DNA from: Pseudomonas pudica
Lineage (GTDB): Bacteria; Pseudomonadota; Gammaproteobacteria; Pseudomonadales; Pseudomonadaceae
Assembly: GCF_015680405.1 (NCBI RefSeq)
Contig: NZ_JADLJS010000010.1
Span: forward strand, 79,104 to 143,103
Reading direction: 5' to 3'
Length of the DNA stretch: 64,000 nucleotides
Shown in pieces: positions 8,674-17,570 of the stretch. The position numbers were made by a program, and so were the translations under genes. Each line of letters starts with the position of its first letter. Position 1 is the first letter of the stretch. The notes below the pieces were generated by a model that was not told the DNA's origin, made no database searches, and saw nothing but the letters and a program-made list of their open reading frames with translations.

Positions 8674-10221
8674 TCAGGGCCGCTCGGCCGCCGAACCTTC
8701 CTCTGCCACCGGTTTGCCCGGCCCGGCCTCCTGGCGCCACTGCAGGGCAATCAGGATCAGGGTCGGCACGCCCAGCAGGGCAGTGATCAGGAAGAAGTCG
8801 TGGTAGCCGAACTTCTCCACCATGACCCCCGAATACCCGCCGATCAGCCTTGGTAACAGCAGCATGATCGAGCTGAGCAACGCGTACTGGGTAGCCGAGA
8901 ACTTCAGGTTGGTCAGGCTCGACAGGTAGGCGACGAATGCCGAGGTGGCCATGCCTGAGCTGAAGTTGTCCAGCGAGATGGTCACCACCAGCATCTGCAG
9001 GTTAGGGCCCATGTCGGCCAGCATCAGGAACAGGATGTTGGTACCCGCCGAGGCCGCACCACCGATGAACAGGATCGGCATGATGCCGAAGCGCACGATC
9101 AGCAGGCCACCAACCCCGGCGCCGACCAGGGTCATGATCAGGCCGAAAATCTTGCTGACGCTGGCGATCTGGTCCTTGGTGAAGCCCATGTCGATGTAGA
9201 ACACGTTGGCCATCACACCCATCACCGTGTCCGACATGCGATAGGTGGCGATCAGGCCGAGCAGCAGCAAGGCCTGCCAGCGGTAGCGGGCAATGAAATC
9301 GTTGACCGGGGTCAGCACCGGCGCCAGGCCGCGACGGCCCAGGCTCGACAGGCACGCCCAGGTCAGCAGCACATAGAGGATCAGGCGCAGGAAGGCGCGG
9401 TCTTCCAGCAGCAGGTCCAGTGGCGTGGCATCACCGGAGATGACGCTGGACCAGCCGGTATTGAACATCTGGGTGAAGCTGGCCGGTACCGACACCAGCA
9501 GGATGATCAGCACGAACACCGAGGCCAGTTGGTGCACCAGCCCATAACGCGCTGCCGACAGCTGGGTACGCATGGGTACGGGCGGTTCGCGCATGATCAG
9601 GGTGGTGAACACGGCGGGCAGCATCATCACCGCGAACATGACGTAGGTGCCGGCCCAGGCCTTGTGCAGGTAGCTGAAACCGGTGGAGCCGAACCACTCG
9701 GCGAAGAACAGTGCGCCTGCCGTGGCCAGCAGGGCCGCCACGCGGTAGCCGGCCATGTAGCTGGCGGCGAGCGCTGCCTGGCGCTGGTCGTCGGCGATTT
9801 CCAGGCGGTAGGCATCGACGGCGATGTCCTGGGTGGCCGAAGCGAACGCCACCAGCACCGCCAGGGCGATCAGCCATGACAGGTGCTGCTGCGGGTCGCA
9901 CAGGCTCATGCCGACCAGCCCGACCACTACCAGTGCCTGCGACAGCAGCAGCCACGAACGCCGACGCCCCAGGCTGCCAAGCAGCGGCAGGCGCCATTGG
10001 TCGAGCAGCGGTGACCATACCCATTTGAAGGCGTAGGCCAGGCCGATCAGGCTGGCGTAACCGATGGTCTCGCGGGCCACGCCGGCTTCGCGCAACCACA
10101 CCGAAAGGGTGGAAAACACCAGCATGTAGGGCAGACCGGCAGCGAAGCCGAGCAGCAAAAGTACCAAGGTTGACGGGCTGGCATAGGCAGCAAGCGCAGC
10201 GCGCCAGGTTTTACGGGGCAT
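8674..10221 (-). CDS. ampG: AmpG muropeptide permease
   Basis: A 515-residue MFS-type permease that imports GlcNAc-anhydroMurNAc peptides for peptidoglycan recycling and, through them, affects ampC beta-lactamase induction. The N-terminus (SPSTLVLLLLGFAAGLPYMLVFSTLSVWLREAGV) and the segment SATQDIAVDAYRLEI are characteristic of AmpG. About 14 hydrophobic helices can be counted. The C-terminal 25 residues are polar and cytoplasmic. It follows the alkyltransferase-like gene by 43 nt on the same strand, so they may be co-transcribed. Confidence 0.93.
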   Translation of the reverse strand: MPRKTWRAALAAYASPSTLVLLLLGFAAGLPYMLVFSTLSVWLREAGVARETIGYASLIGLAYAFKWVWSPLLDQWRLPLLGSLGRRRSWLLLSQALVVVGLVGMSLCDPQQHLSWLIALAVLVAFASATQDIAVDAYRLEIADDQRQAALAASYMAGYRVAALLATAGALFFAEWFGSTGFSYLHKAWAGTYVMFAVMMLPAVFTTLIMREPPVPMRTQLSAARYGLVHQLASVFVLIILLVSVPASFTQMFNTGWSSVISGDATPLDLLLEDRAFLRLILYVLLTWACLSSLGRRGLAPVLTPVNDFIARYRWQALLLLGLIATYRMSDTVMGVMANVFYIDMGFTKDQIASVSKIFGLIMTLVGAGVGGLLIVRFGIMPILFIGGAASAGTNILFLMLADMGPNLQMLVVTISLDNFSSGMATSAFVAYLSSLTNLKFSATQYALLSSIMLLLPRLIGGYSGVMVEKFGYHDFFLITALLGVPTLILIALQWRQEAGPGKPVAEEGSAAERP

Positions 10222-10264
10222 GGGCCAACATCTGCCTCAAGTTTGCGAAAACAAAGCGCGCACT

Positions 10265-10618
10265 CTAACCGCTGTGCTCCATCGGGCGCCAGCCATGGCG
10301 CGTCATATCCACACGATTGTTGGTTACATTGACACCCTCCGCGCGCAGTCGCGCCCGTTGTTCATCCCCCGATGGGGTACCCAGTGCCAGGCTCAGCCGG
10401 CCACCAGCGCCAAGCACCCGGTGCCAGGGCAGACGAGTGTCCGTGGGCAGTTGCCCGAGGGTGCGCCCGACCCAGCGTGCCGCCCGCCCAAGCCCCGCCA
10501 GCTCGGCCAGCTGGCCATAGCTGACCACCTTGCCGGCGGGCACTTGGCCGAGTACCGAATACAGCGCCGTTCGTCGGCCCTCGGCGGAGTCGAGGGCGTG
10601 CTCATATCCGTCAGACAT
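10265..10618 (-). CDS. Alkyltransferase-like protein (MGMT family, non-catalytic)
   Basis: A 117-residue protein matching the DNA-binding C-terminal domain of O6-alkylguanine-DNA alkyltransferase: VLGQVPAGKVVSYGQLAELAG at the start of the helix-turn-helix, and the Arg finger in ARWVGRTLG. The active-site PCHRV is replaced by PWHRV (about residues 64-68), with Trp in place of the methyl-accepting Cys. This is the mark of ATL proteins (YbaZ type), which flip O6-alkylguanine out of DNA and hand the lesion to nucleotide excision repair rather than repairing it themselves. It lies upstream of ampG on the same strand. Confidence 0.9.
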   Translation of the reverse strand: MSDGYEHALDSAEGRRTALYSVLGQVPAGKVVSYGQLAELAGLGRAARWVGRTLGQLPTDTRLPWHRVLGAGGRLSLALGTPSGDEQRARLRAEGVNVTNNRVDMTRHGWRPMEHSG

Positions 10619-10784
10619 CAGGCACCCACTGGGCTGCAGGTGAAACCGGACCGGCGGTCTGGCAAATGAGAGTTGAACTCAACGGCATGCTCCCGGTCTT
10701 TCCTTGCTCTGGTCGTGGTTATCTGGATAATGCCCGGCTTTTTTCGTCAAATCGAACCCGTACTCCGCAAATCATAGCCCGCTT

Positions 10785-11795
10785 ATGAATTCTAGATCCT
10801 TGTTGTGCCTGCTTGCTGCTTCCCTGTGCGCCTCCCCGGTGTTCGCCGACACCGTGTGGATGAAGAACGGTGATCGGCTAAGCGGCAAGATCAAAGTATT
10901 CGATGGCGGCAAGCTGCTGCTGGAAACCCCCTATGGCGGTTCCATCGCCCTGGACTGGAAAGAGGTCCAGACCCTGGAGAGCGACCAGGAGATGCTGGTC
11001 AAGCAGGACGCCTACAGCGGTGAGCGCGCCAAGTCGCTGAAGGCCGCCGAGCCCGGCAAGGTGACCCTGGCCAATGGCGAGGCGCCGAAGACCGTGGAGC
11101 TGGCCAGCATCGAGCAGATCATGAAGCCCAAGCCACTGGTCGAGGATTTCGTGTGGAAGGGCAACGTCGACGTGGCCCTGGACTACAAGCGCGCCGAGAA
11201 CGACACCGACGACTACGACGTCGGCTTCAAGACCAGTGCCCGCCATGGCCGCTGGCGGCACAACGCCGAAGGCGAATACAACCGCGAGACCAAGGACGAC
11301 GTCACCACCACCGACAACTGGAGTGCCGAGTACGCCCTGGACCGCTTCCTCACCGAGAAGTGGTTCTGGCAGGGGCGCATGGAGTACAAGCGCGACCGCA
11401 TCGAAGACCTCGCCCGCCAGCGCACCGTGGGTACCGGCCCGGGTTACCAGTTCTGGGACAACGAACTGGGCGCGTTTTCGCTGGGTTCGTTGATCAACCG
11501 TACCGACTTCGAATACCAGGATGGCGCCAAGGACAACTTCTATTCCGCGGCGGTGAAGTGGGACTACACCCGCTACCTGATTGGCAAGAACGTGCAGTTG
11601 TTCACCAACGGCGAGTTCGCCAAGCCGCTGGGTGGCGTGGCCGACTACGCGCTGGATGCCGAGGTTGGCCTGCGCTACAAAGTCACCGAGTGGGCCTCGC
11701 TGAACCTCAAGGCGGAAAAGGACATAATCACTGGTACGCGGGACAGTGACCTGGACAAGACCCGTTACACCGCAGGCTTCGGCGTTACCTGGTGA
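10785..11795 (+). CDS. DUF481 outer-membrane beta-barrel protein (YdiY family)
   Basis: A 336-residue exported protein. The signal peptide is at residues 1-21 (MNSRSLLCLLAASLCASPVFA). A small N-terminal domain of about 100 residues (TVWMKNGDRLSGKI...) resembles an SH3-like/LSm fold. A C-terminal DUF481 region has alternating hydrophobic strands and ends in the aromatic residues FGVTW, as outer-membrane barrels do. DUF481 proteins are thought to be salt- or acid-induced outer-membrane proteins; the function here is not known. It is monocistronic with a repeat pair downstream. Confidence 0.82.
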   Translation: MNSRSLLCLLAASLCASPVFADTVWMKNGDRLSGKIKVFDGGKLLLETPYGGSIALDWKEVQTLESDQEMLVKQDAYSGERAKSLKAAEPGKVTLANGEAPKTVELASIEQIMKPKPLVEDFVWKGNVDVALDYKRAENDTDDYDVGFKTSARHGRWRHNAEGEYNRETKDDVTTTDNWSAEYALDRFLTEKWFWQGRMEYKRDRIEDLARQRTVGTGPGYQFWDNELGAFSLGSLINRTDFEYQDGAKDNFYSAAVKWDYTRYLIGKNVQLFTNGEFAKPLGGVADYALDAEVGLRYKVTEWASLNLKAEKDIITGTRDSDLDKTRYTAGFGVTW

Positions 11796-11801
11796 ACCGC
11801 C

Positions 11802-11905
11802 GGGGGCGCGTAGCGCCCCTTTCGCGACACAAGGCCGCTCCTGCAGCATGTACGCGATCCTTTGCAGGAGCGGCCTTGCGTCGCGATGGGCTGCAAAGCA
11901 GCCCC
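11802..11905. repeat. REP pair between the DUF481 and HugZ-like genes
   Basis: Facing 'TCGCGACACAAGGCCGCTCCTGCAG' units with GGGGGCGCGTAGCGCCCC and GGGCTGCAAAGCAGCCCC end hairpins. Confidence 0.85.
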
Positions 11906-11970
11906 ATTGGCACTGGATCTGATAATGCTTATCTTGTCCCATCCAGTCCGATATCAGGAGCCGCCCCCAA

Positions 11971-12702
11971 GTGAGTACCAATGCCATCCGCCCCGCCCGG
12001 GAGCTGCTACTCAAGGAATACCGCGGCGTACTCTCGACCCATTCCAAGTCGATGCCCGGCTACCCCTTCGGCTCTGTTGTACCGTATTGCCTGGACGCCC
12101 AGGGCAACCCGCTGATCCTCATCAGCCGCATCGCCCAGCACACCCACAACCTGCTGAAGGACCCCAAGTGCTCGCTGCTGGTGGGCGAACGCGAAGCCGA
12201 GGACGTACAGGCCGTGGGGCGGCTGACGGTGATGGCCGAGGCCCACAAGCTGGTGGATGAGGCCGTCATCGAGGCTGCCGCCGAGCGCTACTACCGCTAT
12301 TTCCCGGACGCGGCCAATTACCACAAGGCCCACGACTTCGACTTCTGGGTGTTGCAGCCGGTACGTCACCGCTACATTGGCGGCTTCGGCGCCATCCACT
12401 GGCTCGACCAGGTGACGTTGGCCAACCCGCTCGCCGGCAAGGCCGAGACGAGCATGGTCGAGCACATGAACAACGACCACGCCGACGCGATAGCCCATTA
12501 TGTGGAGCTGAGCGATTTGCCACGCCATGCACCCGCGCAGATGGTCGGTGTAGACAGCGAAGGCATGCACCTGCGTATCGGCCAGGCGGTGTACTGGTTG
12601 CCTTTCCCAAGTAACTGCAACACGCCGACACAAGTCCGCGAAGCCCTGGTTTTGCTGGCTCGCGCCGACAAGTGGCCGGTTGCCACGGAAGTCGAGGGTT
12701 GA
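11971..12702 (+). CDS. HugZ-like pyridoxamine 5'-phosphate oxidase family protein (DUF2470)
   Basis: A 243-residue protein with a GTG start preceded by CAGGAG (11955-11960). Residues 1-150 are a split-barrel flavin or haem-binding fold (GVLSTHSKSMPGYPFGSVVPYCLDAQGNPLILISRIAQHTHNL). Residues 155-243 are a DUF2470 domain beginning EHMNNDHADAIAHYVEL, with the His residues that bind haem in HugZ. HugZ-type proteins break down haem, but many Pseudomonas copies have no proven haem oxygenase activity. It is 67 nt upstream of fxsA; the two may be co-transcribed. Confidence 0.82.
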   Translation: MSTNAIRPARELLLKEYRGVLSTHSKSMPGYPFGSVVPYCLDAQGNPLILISRIAQHTHNLLKDPKCSLLVGEREAEDVQAVGRLTVMAEAHKLVDEAVIEAAAERYYRYFPDAANYHKAHDFDFWVLQPVRHRYIGGFGAIHWLDQVTLANPLAGKAETSMVEHMNNDHADAIAHYVELSDLPRHAPAQMVGVDSEGMHLRIGQAVYWLPFPSNCNTPTQVREALVLLARADKWPVATEVEG

Positions 12703-12769
12703 AAAGCCGAGCTCACGCATCCATTTGTGGGTCTTACAGGAAGGTTGTCTTCCAACGAGGATTGCTTTG

Positions 12770-13231
12770 ATGCGTGCTTTTCTACTGCTGTTTCTCCTGT
12801 TTCCCGTGCTGGAGCTGTTCGTCTTCGTGAAGGTCAGTGCCGCCATCGGTTTCTTCCCGGCGCTGCTGCTGATCATCGCCGGCTCCGCCCTGGGTGTGCT
12901 GGTGATGCGCGTGGCCGGGCTGGCTACCGCACTGCGCGCCCGTGAAAGCCTGCAGCGTGGCGAACTGCCCGCCGAGGACATGTTCCAGGGCATGATGCTG
13001 GCCGTTGGTGGGGGCCTGCTGTTGCTGCCAGGTTTCATCAGCGACGTTCTGGGCCTGCTGTGCCTGCTGCCATTCACCCGTCACCTGGCCGCGCGCAAGA
13101 TGCGCGAGCGTGCCGAGGCTCAGGCCATGCGCCAGCGTGCCTTCCAGGAGGACCCGTTCCAGGCGCGGCCGCAGGATGGCGGGCATCGGCCGAATGTGAT
13201 CGAAGGCGAGTACGAGCGCCGCGACAAGTAA
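12770..13231 (+). CDS. fxsA: FxsA family membrane protein
   Basis: A 153-residue inner-membrane protein. Helices lie at about 1-20 (LLLFLLFPVLELFVFVKV), 25-47 (FFPALLLIIAGSALGVLVM) and 75-100 (MMLAVGGGLLLLPGFISDVLGLLCLLPF), followed by a polar, charged cytoplasmic tail. PELEL/LFPVLEL and PGFISD are FxsA signatures. FxsA in E. coli relieves F-plasmid exclusion of phage T7; its normal role is unknown. The ATG at 12770 is chosen for its ACGAGG site and because the membrane helix starts there; a longer frame back to 12680 would overlap the previous gene. Confidence 0.9.
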   Translation: MRAFLLLFLLFPVLELFVFVKVSAAIGFFPALLLIIAGSALGVLVMRVAGLATALRARESLQRGELPAEDMFQGMMLAVGGGLLLLPGFISDVLGLLCLLPFTRHLAARKMRERAEAQAMRQRAFQEDPFQARPQDGGHRPNVIEGEYERRDK

Positions 13232-13236
13232 TAGCC

Positions 13237-13340
13237 GGGGGCCGCTTCGCGCCCCTATCGCGACACAAGGCCGCTCCTACAGAGTATGCGAACCCCTGTA
13301 GGAGCGGCCTTGTGTCGCGATAGGGCTGCGAAGCGGCCCC
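13237..13340. repeat. REP pair upstream of the groESL promoter
   Basis: Facing 'TATCGCGACACAAGGCCGCTCCTACAG' units bounded by GGGGGCCGCTTCGCGCCCC and GGGCTGCGAAGCGGCCCC. It lies between fxsA and groES. Confidence 0.85.
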
Positions 13341-13378
13341 AAGCTTTTCAGGCTAATGAAAAATTTTCTGAAGCAAGC

Positions 13379-13407
13379 CTTGTAATTGAATATGACGGCC
13401 TCATGTA
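13379..13407 (+). promoter_or_regulatory. Candidate sigma-32 (heat-shock) promoter of groESL
   Basis: CTTGTAA (13379-13385), 13 nt, then CCTCATGTA (13399-13407). This is close to the RpoH consensus CTTGAAA-N13/14-CCCCATNT. It leaves a leader of about 140 nt before groES, which fits the known control of groESL in gamma-proteobacteria. I see no CIRCE element. Confidence 0.55.
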
Positions 13408-13553
13408 GTGGTCACCGCAAGGTTTCTGGTGGCGACACCAGACATTACACAGGTGCTTCGCCCATTGCGGATCACCCCCGGCAACGCCGGACTGCATCAA
13501 ACCGCCGGTGTCGACACCGGCCGATGAAAACCACTATTTGGGAGAGATCGACA

Positions 13554-13847
13554 ATGAAGCTTCGTCCTCTGCATGACCGCGTCGTCATCCGTCGCAGCGA
13601 AGAAGAATCGAAAACCGCTGGCGGTATCGTCCTGCCGGGTTCGGCCGCTGAAAAACCAAACCGCGGCGAAGTCGTCGCCGTCGGCACCGGTCGCATCCTG
13701 GACAACGGCGAAGTTCGCGCGCTGGCCGTGAAAGTGGGTGACAAAGTGGTTTTCGGCCCTTACTCGGGCAGCAACACCGTGAAAGTCGATGGCGAAGACC
13801 TGCTGGTCATGGCCGAGAACGAAATCCTGGCCGTTATCGAAGGCTGA
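13554..13847 (+). CDS. groES: Co-chaperonin GroES
   Basis: The 97-residue co-chaperonin that caps the GroEL barrel during ATP-driven protein folding. It begins [14 protein letters not shown] and has the mobile-loop segment [20 protein letters not shown] at 17-36, followed by [11 protein letters not shown] and the C-terminus NEILAVIEG. The ATG at 13554 has GGGAGA 8 nt upstream. groEL follows after 49 nt in the same operon, behind a heat-shock-like promoter. Confidence 0.98.
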   Translation: MKLRPLHDRVVIRRSEEESKTAGGIVLPGSAAEKPNRGEVVAVGTGRILDNGEVRALAVKVGDKVVFGPYSGSNTVKVDGEDLLVMAENEILAVIEG

Positions 13848-13890
13848 TTTCCACGACTTCCCGTTACTCCAAAGAAATTCCAAGGATTAA

Positions 13891-15537
<1,647 letters not shown>

Positions 15538-15561
15538 GCCAGCCTTACCCCCTGCACCATG

Positions 15562-15594
15562 AAAGCCCCGGTTCGCGAGAACCGGGGCTTTTTT
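15562..15594 (+). terminator. groESL intrinsic terminator
   Basis: AAGCCCCGGTTCGCGAGAACCGGGGCTT hairpin followed by TTTTTTGTTTTT, starting 25 nt after the groEL stop. Perfect 11-bp stem. Confidence 0.92.
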
Positions 15595-15616
15595 GTTTTT
15601 CCTGTTGGGGCCATTG

Positions 15617-15733
15617 GGGCTGCTGCGCAGCCCATCGCCGGCTAGCCAGCTCCCACAGGATTGTGCCAACACTGGGACTTGCGCTGTACCTGTGGGAGCT
15701 GGCTTGCCGGCGAAAGGGCCGCAAAGCGGCCCC
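15617..15733. repeat. REP pair, first copy after groEL
   Basis: GGGGCTGCTGCGCAGCCC and 'ATCGCCGGCTAGCCAGCTCCCACAGG' facing the mirrored unit ending GCCGCAAAGCGGCCCC. Nearly identical to the next repeat pair; both are part of a duplicated block. Confidence 0.85.
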
Positions 15734-15798
15734 TGGTTCAGGCGATGCTGCAGGCATGCTGGCATGCCGTAAGCCAGCCTTACCCCCTGCACCACCAG

Positions 15799-15831
15799 AA
15801 AGCCCCCGTTCGCGAGAGTCGGGGCTTTTTC
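15799..15831 (+). terminator. Second, duplicated copy of the groESL terminator
   Basis: AAGCCCCCGTTCGCGAGAGTCGGGGCTTTTTCG, preceded by the same TAAGCCAGCCTTACCCCCTGCACCA context as the first copy. The stem is weakened by a few substitutions. Confidence 0.75.
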
Positions 15832-15852
15832 GTTTGCCTTGTGAGGGCCATT

Positions 15853-15970
15853 GGGGTTGCTGCGCAGCCCATCGCCGGCAAGCCAGCTCCCACAGGATTG
15901 CGCCAACACTGGGACTTGCGCTGTACCTGTGGGAGCTGGCTTGCCGGCGAAAGGGCCGCAAAGCGGCCCC
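15853..15970. repeat. REP pair, second copy after groEL
   Basis: Same arrangement and almost the same unique core (CAACACTGGGACTTGCGCTGTAC) as the pair at 15617-15733. The shared core shows that a whole block was duplicated rather than two independent insertions. Confidence 0.85.
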
Positions 15971-15974
15971 TGGG

Positions 15975-16703
15975 TCAGGCGACGCTACGCTCGGCAGCAG
16001 GCACCTCAGCCATTCCCCGCCGATACAGGATCAGGTAATACGACCCCAACCCGATCAACCAGCAGAACACCGCCGTCCACACGTTGTGCGAAAGGAAGTG
16101 CGCCCCCTGCATCATCCTGCCCAGCGACAACACCGACCCGGCGACGAAGGCAACCGTCAACGCCACCCGCGCCAGGCGCGGCTTGCGATCACGCAACATG
16201 AAGAACAGGCCGAACAGGCAGAACCCGGTCGCGGCATGCCCGCCCGGCCAGCACAGCCCGGGCTTGTCGGTCGCCGGCCGCGGCTCCAGCAGCTTGCTGT
16301 AGGTTTCCTTCCCGCCAAACTGGGTCAGGCTCCATGGGCATTGCACCTGGGTCACTTTCTTCAGCGGCGTGACAAATGCCGTGGACAGGCCCAGCGCCAG
16401 CACCAGGCAGCCCAGCTCACGGCGCCAGCCGAACAGGCGCTTCCAGAAGAAGCTGGCAGCAAAAGTCACCAGCGACATCACCCCCAGCAGGATCACCCCC
16501 TGCTTGACCCGGTCATGCAGGATGTTCTCCAGCAAATAGCTGTGGCGGCCGATGAATTGCCCGGCAGCAGGGTCGAAGAACAGGTTGGCAATGTCCATGT
16601 CGACCGAGGTCAGTTCCAGCAGAATCAGGCCCAGCGCGGTCGCCAGGGGTAGCCCCAGGTACAGCCAGAAATTGATCGGGCGAGGGCGGGTTGGTTGCTG
16701 CAT
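15975..16703 (-). CDS. PAP2-family membrane phosphatase
   Basis: A 242-residue inner-membrane protein with about six hydrophobic helices. The PAP2 phosphatase motifs are present in loose form: KKVTQVQCPW (115-124), PGGHAATGF (153-161) and RMMQGAHFLSHNVWT (196-210), the last giving the catalytic His. The family removes phosphate from lipids such as lipid A, undecaprenyl diphosphate or phosphatidic acid on the periplasmic side. It is divergent from colR, and a ColR-box-like site lies in its upstream region, which points to control by ColRS and a role in envelope lipid modification. The substrate is inferred only. Confidence 0.85.
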   Translation of the reverse strand: MQQPTRPRPINFWLYLGLPLATALGLILLELTSVDMDIANLFFDPAAGQFIGRHSYLLENILHDRVKQGVILLGVMSLVTFAASFFWKRLFGWRRELGCLVLALGLSTAFVTPLKKVTQVQCPWSLTQFGGKETYSKLLEPRPATDKPGLCWPGGHAATGFCLFGLFFMLRDRKPRLARVALTVAFVAGSVLSLGRMMQGAHFLSHNVWTAVFCWLIGLGSYYLILYRRGMAEVPAAERSVA

Positions 16704-16772
16704 GACGGCTCCAGGGCGCGAAAAAGATCGGGCATTGTCGGCCGCCCGCTATCCTGTGTCCGTGAAGGATCA

Positions 16773-16788
16773 GTGAAAAAACCGTCAA
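16773..16788 (-). promoter_or_regulatory. Candidate ColR-binding site upstream of the PAP2 gene
   Basis: Read on the minus strand this is TTGACGGTTTTTTCAC. It fits every position of the ColR box as I remember it (YYNASNNYTTTTTSAC). It lies 70 nt upstream of the PAP2 start and in the same divergent gap as colR. Confidence 0.6.
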
Positions 16789-16886
16789 GTGCGCTGAATT
16801 TTCCCTGGGGCTGGCACCCTGCAGGCATAGGCCTTAAGCTGCGCCTGCCGCGCACCACAGCGAGAAGCGCCGCACAGGAGAAACCG

Positions 16887-17570
16887 ATGCGCATTCTTTT
16901 GGTTGAAGACAACCGCGATATCCTGGCCAACCTGGCCGACTACCTGGGCATGAAGGGCTACACCGTCGACTGTGCCCAGGATGGCCTGTCCGGCCTGCAC
17001 CTGGCTGCCACCGAGCACTACGACCTGATCGTGCTCGACATCATGTTGCCGGGCATCGACGGCTACACCCTGTGCAAGCGCCTGCGCGAAGACGCCCGCC
17101 GCGATACGCCGGTGATCATGCTCACCGCCCGCGACCAACTGGACGACCGCCTGCAGGGCTTCCGCTCCGGTGCCGACGATTACCTGCTCAAGCCCTTCGC
17201 CCTGTCGGAGCTGGCCGCCCGCATCGAAGCGGTGCTGCGCCGGGCCCAGGGCGGCGGGCGCCGCACCTTGCAGGTGGCCGACCTCAGCTATGACCTCGAC
17301 ACCCTCGAAGTCACCCGCCAGGGCCGCCTGCTCAAGCTCAACCCGGTCGGCCTCAAGCTGCTGGCGGTGCTGATGCAGAAGAGCCCGCACGTATTGCGTC
17401 GCGAAGTGCTGGAAGAAGCCCTGTGGGGCGATGACTGCCCTGACAGCGACAGCCTGCGCAGCCACGTGCACCAGCTGCGCCAGGTGATCGACAAACCGTT
17501 CGAAAAACCGCTGCTGCATACCGTCCATGGCGTCGGCTATCGCCTCGCCGAGGGCCGTGATGGAGTTTAA
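16887..17570 (+). CDS. colR: Response regulator ColR (OmpR family)
   Basis: A 227-residue regulator. The receiver domain (1-120) has the phospho-acceptor Asp51 in LIVLDIMLPGIDG, acidic pocket EDN at 7-9, Thr in LTARD and Lys in LLKPF. A winged-helix OmpR-type DNA-binding domain (130-225) ends HTVHGVGYRLAE. ColR of P. putida controls envelope genes in response to excess metals, phenol and cell-wall stress. The ATG at 16887 has ACAGGAG 6 nt upstream. colS overlaps its end by 11 nt. The ordering colR-colS-methyltransferase-wapQ is the described P. putida colRS locus. Confidence 0.93.
   Translation: MRILLVEDNRDILANLADYLGMKGYTVDCAQDGLSGLHLAATEHYDLIVLDIMLPGIDGYTLCKRLREDARRDTPVIMLTARDQLDDRLQGFRSGADDYLLKPFALSELAARIEAVLRRAQGGGRRTLQVADLSYDLDTLEVTRQGRLLKLNPVGLKLLAVLMQKSPHVLRREVLEEALWGDDCPDSDSLRSHVHQLRQVIDKPFEKPLLHTVHGVGYRLAEGRDGV

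Noticed and set aside
15617..15970. Possible CRISPR-like array after groEL
   Set aside because: The repeats are inverted pairs with identical cores in only two copies, without spacers of regular size; they are REP elements in a duplicated block.
15663..16652. A 329-codon plus-strand frame through the repeats and the PAP2 gene
   Set aside because: It begins in a REP pair and continues antisense to a gene with clear PAP2 motifs.
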